Shown piece by piece: positions 17,318-29,673 of a DNA stretch of 63,947 bases. The stretch lies in NCBI GenBank assembly GCA_025458105.1, contig JALOTD010000017.1:1-63947 (forward strand), in the 5' to 3' direction. Within the stretch, counting starts at the first letter, position 1, and every line of letters starts with the position of its first letter. The position numbers and the translations under genes were made by a program. Under the pieces are notes generated by a model. It was not told the DNA's origin. It saw only the letters and a list, made by a program, of their open reading frames with translations, and did not search any database. Source of the DNA: Tabrizicola sp. (GTDB lineage Bacteria > Pseudomonadota > Alphaproteobacteria > Rhodobacterales > Rhodobacteraceae).

Positions 17318-18847
17318 CTAGAAAAGAGTCCCAAGCCCCAGACCGACCGCAAAGGCGGCAAACAGCAAGATTATCCGGACCAAGTTCGCCGGGCGGTCCG
17401 GCACACGCGCAGAGGTGTCCGGATGTCCTGTACGAATTAACTGCGCCTCGACCATGGCCGGCAGCTTTGGGCCGAAACGCGCCAGAACCCTTGCGGTCTT
17501 GACCAGATCGCGCAGGACTGCGCGCGGCCCGAGGTTCTCGGCGATGTAACGTTCAACGATGGGGCTTGCGACCTGCCAGATGTTTATGTGCGGGTCCAGC
17601 GACCGCGCCACGCCCTCTACCACGACCATAGTCCGTTGCAGAAGGATCAGCTCTGTCCGCGTCTCCATCCCGAAGCGCTCGGTCACCTCGAAGAGATAGG
17701 CAAGGAGACGGGCCATCGAGATGCGGCTCGCATCCATGCCGAAAATCGGCTCGCCCACCGCCCGCAGGGCGCGGGCGAATTCGTCGATGTCGCGGTCTGC
17801 GGGAACGTAGCCAGCCTCGAAATGCACCTCGGCGACACGGCGATAATCCTTGCGGATGAAACCCATCAGGATCTCGGCATAGACGCGCCGGGTATACTCG
17901 TCGATACGCCCCATGATCCCGAAATCATAGGCTATGATGTCGCCGTTCGCGGCCACCTTCAGGTTGCCCTGGTGCATGTCGGCGTGGAAGAATCCGTCGC
18001 GCAGCGCGTGGTTAAGGAACAGCTGCAAAACCCGCGCGCCTAAGACCCGGCGGTCATGGCCCGCGGCGTCGATCAGGGCGTTGTCGTTCAGCCCGATGCC
18101 TTCGGCCCACCCCAGCGTCATCACATTCCGGCTGGACAGGAACCAATGCGGCTTTGGAACCTGGAAGCCTTCGTCCTTCTCGGTGTTCGCAGCGAATTCG
18201 GCGGCGGACGAGCTTTCCAGCCGCAGGTCCAGCTCGCCCATCACCACGCCCTCGAAGTGACGAATGACCTCGACCGGGCGCAGACGGCGGGAAAACGGCG
18301 CAAGGCGCTCGATCCAGCGGGCGGCTAGGTAGAAAGCGTCGATGTCCTTGCGAAAGGCGCGCTCGATCCCGGGCCGCAGGACCTTTACCGCCACCTCCTC
18401 GCCTGTGTCGGCCAGCCGCGCCCGGTGGACCTGGGCTATCGAGGCCGCGGCGACGGGTTCGGAGAATTCTGAGAAGAGGGTCGCGACTGGTACCTCGAGC
18501 TCAGCCTCGATCATCTTTTTCGCGGTCTCGATGGGGAAGGGCGGCAGCTTGTCCTGAAGGTACTTCAACTGCTGCGCCAGCTCGTCCCCCACGATATCCG
18601 GGCGGGTCGACAGGACCTGGCCAAACTTGATGTAGGCCGGCCCCAGCGCGGTCAGGGCCCGGGTCGCAGGCGGCAGCTCGGGGTCGCCCTTCAGACCCAG
18701 CCATTTGAACGGCCAGCCCAGCATCCGGGCTGCAAAGCGCAGACGCGGGGGGGCGCGGAATGCTTCCAGCACCACGTCCATGGCGCCTGTGCGCTCCAGC
18801 GTTGCGCCGGTCCGGATCAGGCGGATGATGTTGTGCGGACCTTTCAC
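17318..18847 (-). CDS. ubiB: Ubiquinone biosynthesis regulatory kinase-like protein UbiB
   Basis: A 509-residue membrane-anchored member of the ABC1/ADCK/UbiB atypical kinase family, needed for aerobic ubiquinone synthesis. The family KxGQ motif is KFGQ at residues 74-77, followed by the AQ-rich helix; the kinase-like core contains [10 protein letters not shown] and HADMHQGNL, with YDFGIMG as the metal-binding DFG equivalent. A hydrophobic C-terminal segment ([18 protein letters not shown]) is the membrane anchor. Its start overlaps the ubiE stop (ATGA), so both quinone genes form one operon. Confidence 0.95.
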   Translation of the reverse strand: MKGPHNIIRLIRTGATLERTGAMDVVLEAFRAPPRLRFAARMLGWPFKWLGLKGDPELPPATRALTALGPAYIKFGQVLSTRPDIVGDELAQQLKYLQDKLPPFPIETAKKMIEAELEVPVATLFSEFSEPVAAASIAQVHRARLADTGEEVAVKVLRPGIERAFRKDIDAFYLAARWIERLAPFSRRLRPVEVIRHFEGVVMGELDLRLESSSAAEFAANTEKDEGFQVPKPHWFLSSRNVMTLGWAEGIGLNDNALIDAAGHDRRVLGARVLQLFLNHALRDGFFHADMHQGNLKVAANGDIIAYDFGIMGRIDEYTRRVYAEILMGFIRKDYRRVAEVHFEAGYVPADRDIDEFARALRAVGEPIFGMDASRISMARLLAYLFEVTERFGMETRTELILLQRTMVVVEGVARSLDPHINIWQVASPIVERYIAENLGPRAVLRDLVKTARVLARFGPKLPAMVEAQLIRTGHPDTSARVPDRPANLVRIILLFAAFAVGLGLGTLF

Positions 18848-19590
18848 AGTTTCCAGCCGGAATGCAGAGCCGCGATACCCATGGTCAGGTTGCGGTACTT
18901 CACCTGGCCAAAGCCGGCCGAGCGGATCATCGAGGCGAACGTCTCCTGGTCCGGGAACTTGCGGATCGATTCCACTAGATACTGATATGACGCGCGATCT
19001 CCGGCGATGATTTGCCCCATCACCGGAATGACATTGAAGGAATAAAGGTCATATGCCCTTTGCATCAGATCGTTCGGGATTTGGCTGAACTCCAGCACCA
19101 TCAAGCGCCCGCCAGGACGCAGCACACGATAGGCTTCGGCTAGCGCATCGGGAATGCGGGTGACGTTCCGGATACCGAAGGAAATCGTGTAGACATCAAA
19201 GCTGTTGTCCGGGAAGGGCAGCGCCATTGCGTCACCGACAACCCACTCCAGACTTGCCGCCAGGCTGTCGGCCTCGGCCCGCTTTCGGCCCTCGATCAGC
19301 ATGGATTCGGTCATGTCGCAAACCACGGCATTGGCACCGGGCGCCCGTTTCAGGAAGCGGAACGCCACATCACCCGTCCCGCCCGCAACATCCAGAAGGC
19401 GCTGGGCGGGCCGGGGGGCCAGCCAGTCCATCATCGCGTCCTTCCAAAGACGGTGGATGCCCACGGACATCACGTCGTTCATGATGTCGTACTTCGACGC
19501 CACACGGGTAAAGACCCCATGCACCAGTCCGGCTTTTTCGGATTCGGGGACCAGCTGCTCGCCAAAGTTGACTTGAGGTTCTTCGTTCAT
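18844..19590 (-). CDS. ubiE: Ubiquinone/menaquinone C-methyltransferase UbiE
   Basis: A 248-residue SAM-dependent methyltransferase that methylates the ring of 2-polyprenyl-6-methoxy-1,4-benzoquinol. [19 protein letters not shown] is the UbiE/COQ5 signature 1, [16 protein letters not shown] is the SAM-binding motif I, and [18 protein letters not shown] is signature 2. It is the first gene of the ubiE-ubiB pair. Start ATG at 19590; 85 bases separate it from the divergent membrane-protein gene. Confidence 0.97.
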   Translation of the reverse strand: MNEEPQVNFGEQLVPESEKAGLVHGVFTRVASKYDIMNDVMSVGIHRLWKDAMMDWLAPRPAQRLLDVAGGTGDVAFRFLKRAPGANAVVCDMTESMLIEGRKRAEADSLAASLEWVVGDAMALPFPDNSFDVYTISFGIRNVTRIPDALAEAYRVLRPGGRLMVLEFSQIPNDLMQRAYDLYSFNVIPVMGQIIAGDRASYQYLVESIRKFPDQETFASMIRSAGFGQVKYRNLTMGIAALHSGWKL

Positions 19591-19675
19591 ACTTATCGCC
19601 CGATTGTGCCAGACAGGAGTTATACCGAAGCCGCAGCAAGGAAAACCTGCAACTGTGCCGCAGTGAGTGAGTGAG

Positions 19676-20329
19676 ATGTCACCCGTACTGGAAACGTTGC
19701 TTGCCTACCTGTCCTATGCGCTGGGACTTTACTTCATTCTGGAAGGGGTCGTCTGGGTATGGCGTCGTGTCTCGCGGCGCACTCAGCCCGCAGGCCAGCA
19801 AGATCAGAATCGGTCTGACCAGACCGGTCGCTTTTCATCTTTGGAACTGCCCGCCGAATATGACGCGATTGCGCGCATGGGTACCACCGGAGAGGCCGCG
19901 CGCACACTGGATGACCGCATCCTTCGCACGTCATCCGGGGCGCGACTTCTGATCGTCGGGATCGCCCTTTTCGTCGCATGCATCCTGTTCCTGCCGGGGC
20001 TTACTCTGGGGGGACTTGACGCATTCCTGGCCTTGCTGCCGGTTCCGCTCATCGTCCCAAAGCTGATCTTGATGGGCTTCATGCTTGACAGCGTCCTGAT
20101 CGTCTTCTGCTTCGAGGCGCGCTACAGTCGTGACGTGCTCCTCACGACGGGCTTCCTCCGCCGCCGACGAGAATTCCGCTGGCGCGATCTGTCCAGGATC
20201 GAGGATGACAAGGGCTTTCACCTGATGCTGCATTTCAAGCCGGGCGAAAGGGCCGATGTGCTCAAGCATTGCCGGGGCATTGAAGAGTTCAAGCTTTTCG
20301 CGCAGGAACAGTTGGCTAAACCCAGGTAG
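19676..20329 (+). CDS. Uncharacterised membrane protein with C-terminal PH-like region
   Basis: A 217-residue protein with three to four hydrophobic segments: about residues 8-25, 90-108 and 116-145. The C-terminal 60 residues ([20 protein letters not shown], then a [16 protein letters not shown] stretch) look like a small cytoplasmic beta-rich PH-type fold, which is a guess from pattern. The ATG at 19676 is chosen over a GTG at 19667. It ends three bases before mutM and is probably co-transcribed with it; no function can be named. Confidence 0.65.
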   Translation: MSPVLETLLAYLSYALGLYFILEGVVWVWRRVSRRTQPAGQQDQNRSDQTGRFSSLELPAEYDAIARMGTTGEAARTLDDRILRTSSGARLLIVGIALFVACILFLPGLTLGGLDAFLALLPVPLIVPKLILMGFMLDSVLIVFCFEARYSRDVLLTTGFLRRRREFRWRDLSRIEDDKGFHLMLHFKPGERADVLKHCRGIEEFKLFAQEQLAKPR

Positions 20330-20332
20330 CCC

Positions 20333-21184
20333 ATGCCCGAACTTCCAGAAGTCGAAACCGTCCGCAGGGGCCTTCTGCCGGTCCTTGAGGGCGCAACCAT
20401 TGCACGGGCCGAGGTCAACCGGCCAGACCTGCGCTGGCCGCTGCCGGACCGGATGGCGGATCGTCTGACCGGGCGCAGGGTGACGGCGTTGCGGCGTCGG
20501 TCAAAATACATTCTTGCCGACCTCGATTCCGGCGAGACGCTGCTGGTGCATCTCGGAATGTCGGGGCGGATGCTGATCTCGGGTGCGCAGCTTGGCACGT
20601 TCTACCACGACCATCCGGCACCGCAGAAGCATGACCATGTCGTCCTCTACGTCGAGGGCGGCGCTCGGGTGACCTTCAACGACGCCCGTCGATTTGGCGC
20701 GATGGACCTGATGCCGACAGTCCGGGCTCATGACCATATGCTCTTGAAGGATCTTGGCCCCGAACCCTTCGGCAATGACTTCAGCGAACCCTACCTGGCC
20801 GAGCGACTGAAGGGCCGCAAGACCCCGATTAAGGCTGCGCTTCTGGACCAGCGGATCGTGGCGGGTCTGGGCAATATATATGTTGCTGAAACCCTCTTTC
20901 GGGCGCGGATCAGTCCCCTCCGTCTGGCCGGTGACCTTGCCGAACGACAGGTCCACGCCCTGGTTCCGATCATCCGCGACGTCCTTGCCGAGGCAATCGA
21001 GGCCGGGGGCTCTTCCTTGCGCGACTTCCGGCAGGCGAATGGCGAGCTTGGCTATTTTTCCAAGCATTTTCAGGTCTATGACCGTGAGGGCGATGCTTGT
21101 GAAGCCCCGGGCTGTGGTGGCACGATCAAGCGCACCGTGCAATCGGGCCGCTCTTCCTTCTGGTGCCCCGATTGCCAGAGTTGA
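20333..21184 (+). CDS. mutM: Formamidopyrimidine-DNA glycosylase MutM (Fpg)
   Basis: A 283-residue base-excision repair enzyme that removes 8-oxoguanine and nicks the strand by beta,delta-elimination. The N-terminus [10 protein letters not shown] supplies the catalytic Pro-2 and Glu-3, VHLGMSGR the DNA-contact loop, and [19 protein letters not shown] the helix-two-turn-helix. The C-terminal zinc finger is Cys-4-Cys then Cys-2-Cys (CEAPGC and CPDC) with the DNA-binding RSSFWCP segment between them. Length is normal. Confidence 0.97.
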   Translation: MPELPEVETVRRGLLPVLEGATIARAEVNRPDLRWPLPDRMADRLTGRRVTALRRRSKYILADLDSGETLLVHLGMSGRMLISGAQLGTFYHDHPAPQKHDHVVLYVEGGARVTFNDARRFGAMDLMPTVRAHDHMLLKDLGPEPFGNDFSEPYLAERLKGRKTPIKAALLDQRIVAGLGNIYVAETLFRARISPLRLAGDLAERQVHALVPIIRDVLAEAIEAGGSSLRDFRQANGELGYFSKHFQVYDREGDACEAPGCGGTIKRTVQSGRSSFWCPDCQS

Positions 21185-21243
21185 CTTGCCATCCCGGCGT
21201 TTGGTGCTAGGAGTCACCGCGACTGCCACCAGGGGAGGCCGCA

Positions 21244-22020
21244 ATGGCCTATGAGACGCTGCTCGTCGAGATCGAGGACTATGTATCCCTGATCCGGCTG
21301 AACCGGCCCGATGCCATGAACGCTCTGAACTCCACGCTGATGCGGGAGCTTGCCGCCGCGGTGCAGGCGGCCGAGGCAAACGACAAGGTTCGCTGCATCG
21401 TCATCACGGGGTCCGAGAAAGCCTTCGCCGCCGGCGCCGATGTGCGCGAGATGGCTGAGAAAAGCTTCATCGACGTCTACTTCGATGACCTCTTCGGCCC
21501 GGAGGCCGCAGCCATCTCGAAGGCGCGCAAGCCGATCATCGCGGCGGTTTCAGGGTACTGTCTGGGCGGTGGGTGCGAACTCGCGATGCTGGCCGACTTC
21601 ATCATTGCCGCCGACACGGCCAAGTTCGGCCAGCCCGAGATCAACCTCGGTATCGTGGCGGGGATGGGCGGCACTCAGCGGTTGACCCGCGCGGTTGGCA
21701 AGTCAAAGTCGATGGACATGCATCTGACTGGCCGGTTCATGGACGCTGCCGAAGCCGAACGCTGTGGGCTGGTCAGCCGGGTGGTTCCGGCCAAGAACTT
21801 GCTCGAAGAGGTCATGAAGGCCGCCGCGAAGATCGTCGAGAAATCGGCGCTGACTGCGATGGTGGTCAAGGAATGCGTGAACCGTGCGCAGGAAACCAGC
21901 CTGACCGAGGGGCTTCTGTTCGAACGCCGCATGTTCCACGCGATGTTCGCGACCGAGGATCAGACGGAAGGCATGGCCGCCTTCCTGGAAAAGCGCCAGC
22001 CGCAGTTCCGCGACAAGTAG
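21244..22020 (+). CDS. Enoyl-CoA hydratase
   Basis: A 258-residue crotonase-fold enzyme hydrating trans-2-enoyl-CoA in beta-oxidation. The oxyanion-hole segments [11 protein letters not shown] and [19 protein letters not shown] are intact, as is [15 protein letters not shown], so the catalytic glutamates appear to be kept. GGGGAGGCCGCA just before the ATG is a good ribosome site. The gene stands between mutM and rpsT, as in related genomes. Confidence 0.93.
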   Translation: MAYETLLVEIEDYVSLIRLNRPDAMNALNSTLMRELAAAVQAAEANDKVRCIVITGSEKAFAAGADVREMAEKSFIDVYFDDLFGPEAAAISKARKPIIAAVSGYCLGGGCELAMLADFIIAADTAKFGQPEINLGIVAGMGGTQRLTRAVGKSKSMDMHLTGRFMDAAEAERCGLVSRVVPAKNLLEEVMKAAAKIVEKSALTAMVVKECVNRAQETSLTEGLLFERRMFHAMFATEDQTEGMAAFLEKRQPQFRDK

Positions 22021-22162
22021 CCCTTTCCTTTCCGGGAAAACCGCCGTATAGGCCAGCCGCACATGCGCGTGGGCCCGCTTAGGCAAGAATCACTCCCGAT
22101 CCTCGATTGGGGCCTTGTGGTCTTTTCGTGCAACCGAAACGCAAAGACCAAAGGAAGCCGAA

Positions 22163-22399
22163 ATGGCCAATACCGAACAGTCCAAGAAACGCGCCCGCCA
22201 GTCCGAGGCGCGCTATGCCGTGAACAAGGCGCGCCGCTCGCGCATCCGTACTTTCCTGCGCAAAGTAGAAGAAGCCATCGCCTCGGGCGATGCCTCCGCT
22301 GCCGAGGCTGCTCTGAAAGCCGCCCAGCCGGAACTCGCCCGTGGCGTGACCAAGGGCGTCCGTCGCCAAGGCCTGACCTTTGTCAGCCGGCTCAAGTGA
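22163..22399 (+). CDS. rpsT: 30S ribosomal protein S20, with an aberrant C-terminus
   Basis: The first 62 residues ([20 protein letters not shown]... to RGVTKGV) are typical S20, a primary 16S rRNA-binding protein. S20 should then continue with about 17 residues of the LHKNTA-type segment and end near residue 87. Here the frame instead gives [12 protein letters not shown] and stops at residue 78. A different frame gives VAKA then TGA at 22374-22376, a plausible native end, and the terminator hairpin begins at 22398, inside the present reading frame. This suggests an out-of-frame deletion of about 50 bases or the equivalent assembly error. The start is the family MANT; the longer frame from 22115 is rejected. 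Confidence 0.88.
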   Translation: MANTEQSKKRARQSEARYAVNKARRSRIRTFLRKVEEAIASGDASAAEAALKAAQPELARGVTKGVRRQGLTFVSRLK

Positions 22400-22428
22400 A
22401 GGGCGCACCCGTGAGGGTTGCGCCCTTC
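22398..22428 (+). terminator. Hairpin terminator of rpsT
   Basis: A perfect 10-bp stem, GAAGGGCGCA / TGCGCCCTTC, with an 11-base loop. Only a short T run follows (GTTTG). Its position 22 bases after the presumed native rpsT stop fits a transcription end for the gene. Confidence 0.65.
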
Positions 22429-22429
22429 G

Positions 22430-22891
22430 GCGTTTGTGCGCCCCCTGGCAGAGCAATTCCGGCGCCGCGTTGCCGATTTGCAAGAGGCATCGGATTCGCT
22501 TCTGCCGAACCTCTGTCAAGCGAGATGTTCGGTTGCAGTGCCTGCAAGCGGCTTGCTAGCGTCTCTGTGCGATTCACTTCGTCTTGGGGGACATGAACGG
22601 GTCGCAAAGGAAAAGCCGCTGCACGGAATATGGCCTTATCGGTCAATCTCCGGGTTTTTTCTTTGTGATCAATGGTTTCAGGCGGCACTTTCGCTGCTTG
22701 GTCATTGTCGGCTAAGTCACCGCTCTGCGGTGAATTGGTCCTGTTTGTACGCCCTTACGCGGAACAGATGCTCGGGTCGTCGGCCACCTTGGCTGAAGCC
22801 CCTGTTCGGTCGAGGCGAGTCGCCAGGGTGATTGGATCGTATGTGGTCGGCAGCTTTTCTGCCGGTCTGGGAATATTGGCAGGCGGCAGGA
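22430..22891 (+). other. Intergenic region upstream of dnaA
   Basis: About 460 bases without a supported gene. Two small hairpins are visible: TCACCGC-TCT-GCGGTGA at 22717-22733 and GGCAG/CTGCC at about 22850-22865, just before dnaA. No sequence close to the DnaA box TTATCCACA was found, so the position suggests an origin or dnaA control region but the sequence does not prove it. Confidence 0.4.
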
Positions 22892-24238
22892 ATGACGAAC
22901 GAAACTTGGGGACTGGTTCGGGAAGAGTTGATCAAGCGTGTTGGCAAGAACAACTATGTGACCTGGATCGAACCCCTGAAACTGTCGCAGCTCAGGAACG
23001 GCGTCGCCCGTTTTGAAGTGCCGACCATCTTTTTTGGTGATTGGGTGCAGCGCAACTATGCCGATCATATCCGGTCGCAACTGGCCAGTGCAGGCACCCC
23101 GGTAGATCGTGTTGAATTCGCCGTTGGTACCGCCGATCTGCCCAAGCCGCCGAAAAGTCCGGCAAAGGCCCAGCGCAGCCGTCCCGCAGATGAAGAGCTT
23201 CCGGGCGCCCCGCTCGACGCCCGTTTCACCTTTGACAGCTTTGTCGTCGGCAAGCCGAATGAACTGGCCCATGCCGCCGCCCGTCGCGTTGCCGAAGGCG
23301 GGCCGGTCACCTTCAATCCGCTGTTCCTGTACGGCGGGGTTGGCCTCGGCAAGACTCACCTGATGCACGCCATCGCGCATGAGCTGTCAACGCGCCGCCC
23401 CGAACTGCGCGTGCTTTACCTGTCGGCCGAACAGTTCATGTACCGCTTCGTGCAGGCCCTGCGGGAACGCCAGGTCATGGATTTCAAAGAGCTTTTCCGC
23501 TCGGTCGATGTCTTGATGGTAGATGACGTCCAATTCATCGCCGGCAAGGACTCCACCCAGGAAGAGTTCTTCCACACGTTCAACGCTCTGGTCGACCAGA
23601 ACAAGCAGATCGTCATATCGGCCGACCGCGCTCCGGGTGAGATTAAGGACCTTGAGGAACGCATCAAGTCGCGCCTGCAGTGCGGATTGGTCGTCGATTT
23701 GCACCCGACCGACTACGAATTGCGCCTCGGCATCCTGCAGCAGAAGGTGGACTACTATCGTGCCCAGTACCGCGGGCTGGTGATCGCCGACGGCGTCCTG
23801 GAATTCCTTGCGCATCGCATCACCACCAACGTCCGCGTCCTGGAAGGCGCCTTGACCCGTCTCTTCGCCTTCGCCTCGCTTGTGGGGCGCGAGATCACGC
23901 TGGACCTCGCCCAGGATTGCCTGGCCGACATCCTGCGCTCCTCCGACCGCAAACTGACGATCGAGGAGATCCAGCGCAAGGTGGCCGAACACTACAACAT
24001 CCGCCTGTCCGACATGATCGGGCCGAAACGTCTGCGCACGATCGCCCGTCCGCGCCAGGTGGCGATGTACCTGGCCAAGCAGCTGACCCCGCGCAGCCTA
24101 CCCGAGATCGGGCGTCGCTTTGGCGGTCGTGACCACACCACAATCATGCATGGCGTCCGCAAGATCGAGGAGTTGATGGCCACCGACAGCCAGCTGAACG
24201 ACGATCTGCAGCTTCTGCGCCGTCTTCTGCAGGGTTGA
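22892..24238 (+). CDS. dnaA: Chromosomal replication initiator DnaA
   Basis: A 448-residue AAA+ initiator that opens the replication origin. Domain I starts MTNETWGLVREELIKRVGKN; a Pro/Ala/Lys linker lies near residues 83-105; Walker A (GGVGLGKT) is at 148-155; Walker B is VLMVDDVQF; and the DNA-binding signature GGRDHTTIMHGVRKI is near the C-terminus. The ATG at 22892 matches the family N-terminus; in-frame starts at 22832 and 22841 would add unrelated residues. dnaN and recF follow on the same strand. Confidence 0.96.
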   Translation: MTNETWGLVREELIKRVGKNNYVTWIEPLKLSQLRNGVARFEVPTIFFGDWVQRNYADHIRSQLASAGTPVDRVEFAVGTADLPKPPKSPAKAQRSRPADEELPGAPLDARFTFDSFVVGKPNELAHAAARRVAEGGPVTFNPLFLYGGVGLGKTHLMHAIAHELSTRRPELRVLYLSAEQFMYRFVQALRERQVMDFKELFRSVDVLMVDDVQFIAGKDSTQEEFFHTFNALVDQNKQIVISADRAPGEIKDLEERIKSRLQCGLVVDLHPTDYELRLGILQQKVDYYRAQYRGLVIADGVLEFLAHRITTNVRVLEGALTRLFAFASLVGREITLDLAQDCLADILRSSDRKLTIEEIQRKVAEHYNIRLSDMIGPKRLRTIARPRQVAMYLAKQLTPRSLPEIGRRFGGRDHTTIMHGVRKIEELMATDSQLNDDLQLLRRLLQG

Positions 24239-24352
24239 AAGCCGGGCGGTCTTGACGGTTCCCGGAAACCTTCGCACAGTCTCGCCAACACTTGTGACCC
24301 GGTGAAAACCGGCTAAATTCGTCGTCCCATCAGGGCGACAGGGGGACAGCAG

Positions 24353-25471
24353 ATGAAGCTTTCGATCGAACGCGCCACCCTTCTGAAGGCGCTGGCGCAG
24401 GCGCAGTCGGTTGTCGAACGCCGCAACACCATTCCGATCCTGGCGAACGTGCTGATCGAGGCGGAAGGTGCTCAGGTGTCCTTCCGCGCCACTGATCTCG
24501 ATATCGAAGTCGTGGACCGCGCCCCTGCCATGGTTGAACGCGCCGGGGCGACCACCGTTTCGGCGGTCATGCTGCATGAAATCGTCCGCAAACTGCCTGA
24601 CGGCGCGCTGGTCAATCTGTCGGAAGACGCTGCCGCTGGTCGCCTGACCATCACTGCGGGCCGGTCGACCTTTAGCCTGGCGACGCTGCCCAAGGAAGAT
24701 TTCCCGGTCATGGCGACCAGCGAATACTCTTCAAACTTCTCGGCCAAGGCACCCGAGTTGCGGCGGCTCTTTGACAAGGCGAAGTTCGCGATCTCGACCG
24801 AAGAGACGCGCTATTACCTGAATGGCGTCTATATGCATGTCTCGACAGGCGAGTCCGGCAAGGTCTTGCGTTGCGTGGCGACCGACGGTCACCGCTTGGC
24901 CCGGATCGACGCGCCCCTGCCTGATGGCGCTGACGGAATGCCCGGCGTGATCGTGCCGCGCAAGACCGTGGGCGAGCTGCGCAAGCTTCTGGATGATGAC
25001 GACGCGACCATCGCGGTCTCGGTTTCCGAAACAAAAGTTCGTTTTGCGACCCCAGCCATCACCCTGACCTCCAAGGTAATCGATGGCACCTTCCCCGACT
25101 ATACCCGCGTCATCCCGACCGGGAACACCAAGCGGCTGGAAGTCGACGCCTCCGAATTTGCCAAGGCGGTTGACCGCGTGGCCACCGTGTCGTCGGAACG
25201 CTCCCGCGCTGTCAAGCTCAGCATCGAAGAGGACCGTTTGATCCTCTCGGTCAACGCCCCAGATTCTGGCGCTGCCGAGGAAGAGCTTGCCGTCGCCTAC
25301 GGCGACGAGCGGTTGGAAATTGGCTTCAACGCCAAGTATCTTCTGGAAATCGCCAGCCAGGTCGACCGCGAGAATGCCGTCTTCCTCTTCAACTCCTCGG
25401 TCGATCCCACTTTGATGCGCGAAGGCAACGACACCTCTGCCGTTTATGTCGTTATGCCGATGCGAGTCTGA
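24353..25471 (+). CDS. dnaN: DNA polymerase III sliding clamp, beta subunit
   Basis: A 372-residue ring-forming processivity clamp with the usual three repeats. The start MKLSIERATLLKALAQAQSV, the central RYYLNGVYMHV segment and the end TSAVYVVMPMRV match DnaN, and length is exactly normal. The gene lies 114 bases after dnaA and 29 bases before recF. Confidence 0.98.
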   Translation: MKLSIERATLLKALAQAQSVVERRNTIPILANVLIEAEGAQVSFRATDLDIEVVDRAPAMVERAGATTVSAVMLHEIVRKLPDGALVNLSEDAAAGRLTITAGRSTFSLATLPKEDFPVMATSEYSSNFSAKAPELRRLFDKAKFAISTEETRYYLNGVYMHVSTGESGKVLRCVATDGHRLARIDAPLPDGADGMPGVIVPRKTVGELRKLLDDDDATIAVSVSETKVRFATPAITLTSKVIDGTFPDYTRVIPTGNTKRLEVDASEFAKAVDRVATVSSERSRAVKLSIEEDRLILSVNAPDSGAAEEELAVAYGDERLEIGFNAKYLLEIASQVDRENAVFLFNSSVDPTLMREGNDTSAVYVVMPMRV

Positions 25472-25500
25472 CAAGCCTTTGCAATGAAAGGGAAAAACTG

Positions 25501-26595
25501 GTGGGCGGTCTGGCGATCGAATCCCTCGCCCTGTCGCATTTCCGCAGCCACCGTGCCACGCGGCTGGCCTTTGACGGGCGGCCCGTCGCTGTTTCCGGCC
25601 CGAATGGCGCGGGCAAGACCAATATTCTTGAGGCCGTTTCGCTCTTGTCTCCGGGCCGAGGCCTGCGGCGTGCCGCCGTCGAAGACCTTGCCCGTCGGCC
25701 CGAGGGCCTGGGTTGGAAGATCACTGCCAGCGTCCAGGGCCTGGCCGCCGCGCACGAAGTGGAAACCTGGGCCGAACCCGGCCAACCTCGGCAAGTCCGC
25801 ATCGACGGCAAGGCCGCGACGCAAGCAGGCCTGGGTCGCGTCATCCGGATCCTCTGGCTGGTCCCAGCGATGGACCGGCTGTGGATCGAGGCCGCCGAGG
25901 GCCGCCGCCGTTTTCTCGACCGGCTGACCCTGTCCTTCTTTCCTGACCATGGTGAACAAACGCTCATATACGAAAAGGCCATGCGTGACCGAAACCGTCT
26001 CTTGAAGGATCAGATCGCCGATGCCCCCTGGTATGCCGCGCTAGAGGCGCAGATGGCCCAGACGGGGACCGAGATCACCGCCAACCGTCGCGCCGCCATC
26101 AACCGTCTCGCCCGCGCCGCCGACCCCTCCAGCGCCTTTCCCACCGCCGGACTTGCGCTGACCGGACCGGACGGCGCAGAAGAGCCCGAAGACCTCGCCG
26201 CCGCCCTGGCCGACAGCCGTCGGCGCGACATGGCCGCGGGCCGCACGCTGGTCGGCCCCCACCGCGCCGATCTGCAGGCGCGTTTTCTGGCCAAGGATGT
26301 GCCTGCCGACCAATGCTCCACCGGAGAACAAAAGGCGCTTCTCATCAGCCTAATTCTGGCTAACGCCCGCGCCTTGCAACAGGACCTCGGTCGCGCGCCG
26401 GTCCTTCTGCTCGACGAGATCGCTGCCCATCTCGACGAACAGCGCCGCGCCGCGCTGTATGACGAAATCTGCGCCTTGGGTTGTCAGGCGATCATGACTG
26501 GCACTGAACCTGGCCTGTTCGACGTCCTCGGTCCGCGGGGGCAAAGCTTCGCCGTGGCCGAACATGGTGGGCTCTCGCAGGTCACGCTGGGGTAA
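25501..26595 (+). CDS. recF: DNA replication and repair protein RecF
   Basis: A 364-residue SMC-like ATPase that helps load RecA at gaps. It has Walker A GPNGAGKTNILEAV at about residues 34-47, the SGEQKALLISLILANAR-like signature (here TGEQKALLISLILANA) and Walker B PVLLLDEIAAHLD. The start is GTG at 25501, preceded by AAAGGGAAA; the next in-frame start would remove the first strand of the ATPase fold. It is four bases from the exporter gene that follows. Confidence 0.95.
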   Translation: MGGLAIESLALSHFRSHRATRLAFDGRPVAVSGPNGAGKTNILEAVSLLSPGRGLRRAAVEDLARRPEGLGWKITASVQGLAAAHEVETWAEPGQPRQVRIDGKAATQAGLGRVIRILWLVPAMDRLWIEAAEGRRRFLDRLTLSFFPDHGEQTLIYEKAMRDRNRLLKDQIADAPWYAALEAQMAQTGTEITANRRAAINRLARAADPSSAFPTAGLALTGPDGAEEPEDLAAALADSRRRDMAAGRTLVGPHRADLQARFLAKDVPADQCSTGEQKALLISLILANARALQQDLGRAPVLLLDEIAAHLDEQRRAALYDEICALGCQAIMTGTEPGLFDVLGPRGQSFAVAEHGGLSQVTLG

Positions 26596-26599
26596 GTGA

Positions 26600-27220
26600 A
26601 TGAACGTTTCGATACATGAGCTCTTCCTCTACGCGCTTGGAATGGCGGGCCTCTGGGCCGTTCCCGGGCCCGTCTGGGTTGCGCTGACGGCACGTGCTTT
26701 GTCGGGTGGATTTGCGGCGGCGTGGCCTCTCGCAGTCGGCGTCGCGCTTGGGGATCTGATCTGGCCCCTGGCCGCGATCCTCGGTCTCAACTGGATCGAA
26801 AGCGCTTATGGCGACGTCCTCAGCGTGCTCCGTTGGCTCGCCGCTGCGATCTTCCTGATCATGGGGGTGCTGCTTGTCCGCAAGCCCGCCGCGACGATGC
26901 AGGCCGACAGCCGTCTGACCCGTCCCGGCCTTTGGGCGGGCTTCTCGGTCGGCGTCGCCGCAGTGATCGGCAACCCCAAGGCAATTCTCTTCTATATGGG
27001 TGCCTTGCCGGGCTTCTTCACGCTGGAGGCGCTGGGTCCGCTGGACATTGCCGCCATCATCGCGCTATCCGCCCTGGTCCCGATGGCCGGGAACCTCGGG
27101 CTTGCACTGTTTCTGGACCGTGCACGGCAGCTCTTGTCCAGCCCTGAAAGCGTCCGTCGGCTGAATGTGACCTCGGGCTTTCTCCTGATCGGGGTGGGCC
27201 TGGTCATACCCTTCCTCTAA
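26600..27220 (+). CDS. LysE/RhtB-family amino-acid exporter
   Basis: A 206-residue inner-membrane protein with about six hydrophobic segments. The N-terminal PGPVWVALTARALSGGF and the central VAAVIGNPKAILFYMGALP are the conserved loops of the LysE/RhtB superfamily, which exports amino acids and related compounds. It starts four bases after recF, so it may be read through from the dnaN-recF transcript. The substrate is unknown. Confidence 0.88.
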   Translation: MNVSIHELFLYALGMAGLWAVPGPVWVALTARALSGGFAAAWPLAVGVALGDLIWPLAAILGLNWIESAYGDVLSVLRWLAAAIFLIMGVLLVRKPAATMQADSRLTRPGLWAGFSVGVAAVIGNPKAILFYMGALPGFFTLEALGPLDIAAIIALSALVPMAGNLGLALFLDRARQLLSSPESVRRLNVTSGFLLIGVGLVIPFL

Positions 27221-27301
27221 CTACCAAATCTTGTGTCCAAGGGGTGACATCCCCGCCCCGAAACGCTATAAATCGCGGGCAACGAAAAGGGTTTCCGACG
27301 C

Positions 27302-29601
<2,300 letters not shown>

Positions 29602-29606
29602 CGCAG

Positions 29607-29673
29607 CGATTTCTTCAAAGAAATCGTAACGGAGCCTTCAAAGGCTCCGGTCCGGAGTTTTTGAAAACTCCGG
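29607..29673. repeat. Three tandem perfect hairpins between convergent genes
   Basis: Three back-to-back inverted repeats, each with a very small loop: CGATTTCTT/AAGAAATCG at 29607-29626, GGAGCCTT/AAGGCTCC at 29631-29648 and CCGGAGTTTT/AAAACTCCGG at 29652-29673. They fill the whole gap between gyrB and the converging cupin gene, whose stop codon begins at 29674. A two-way terminator is the simplest reading, but three separate stems are more than one terminator needs. Confidence 0.7.

Noticed and set aside
22430-22891. Replication origin upstream of dnaA
   Set aside because: The position is suggestive, but no DnaA box close to TTATCCACA or AT-rich unwinding stretch could be found by reading.
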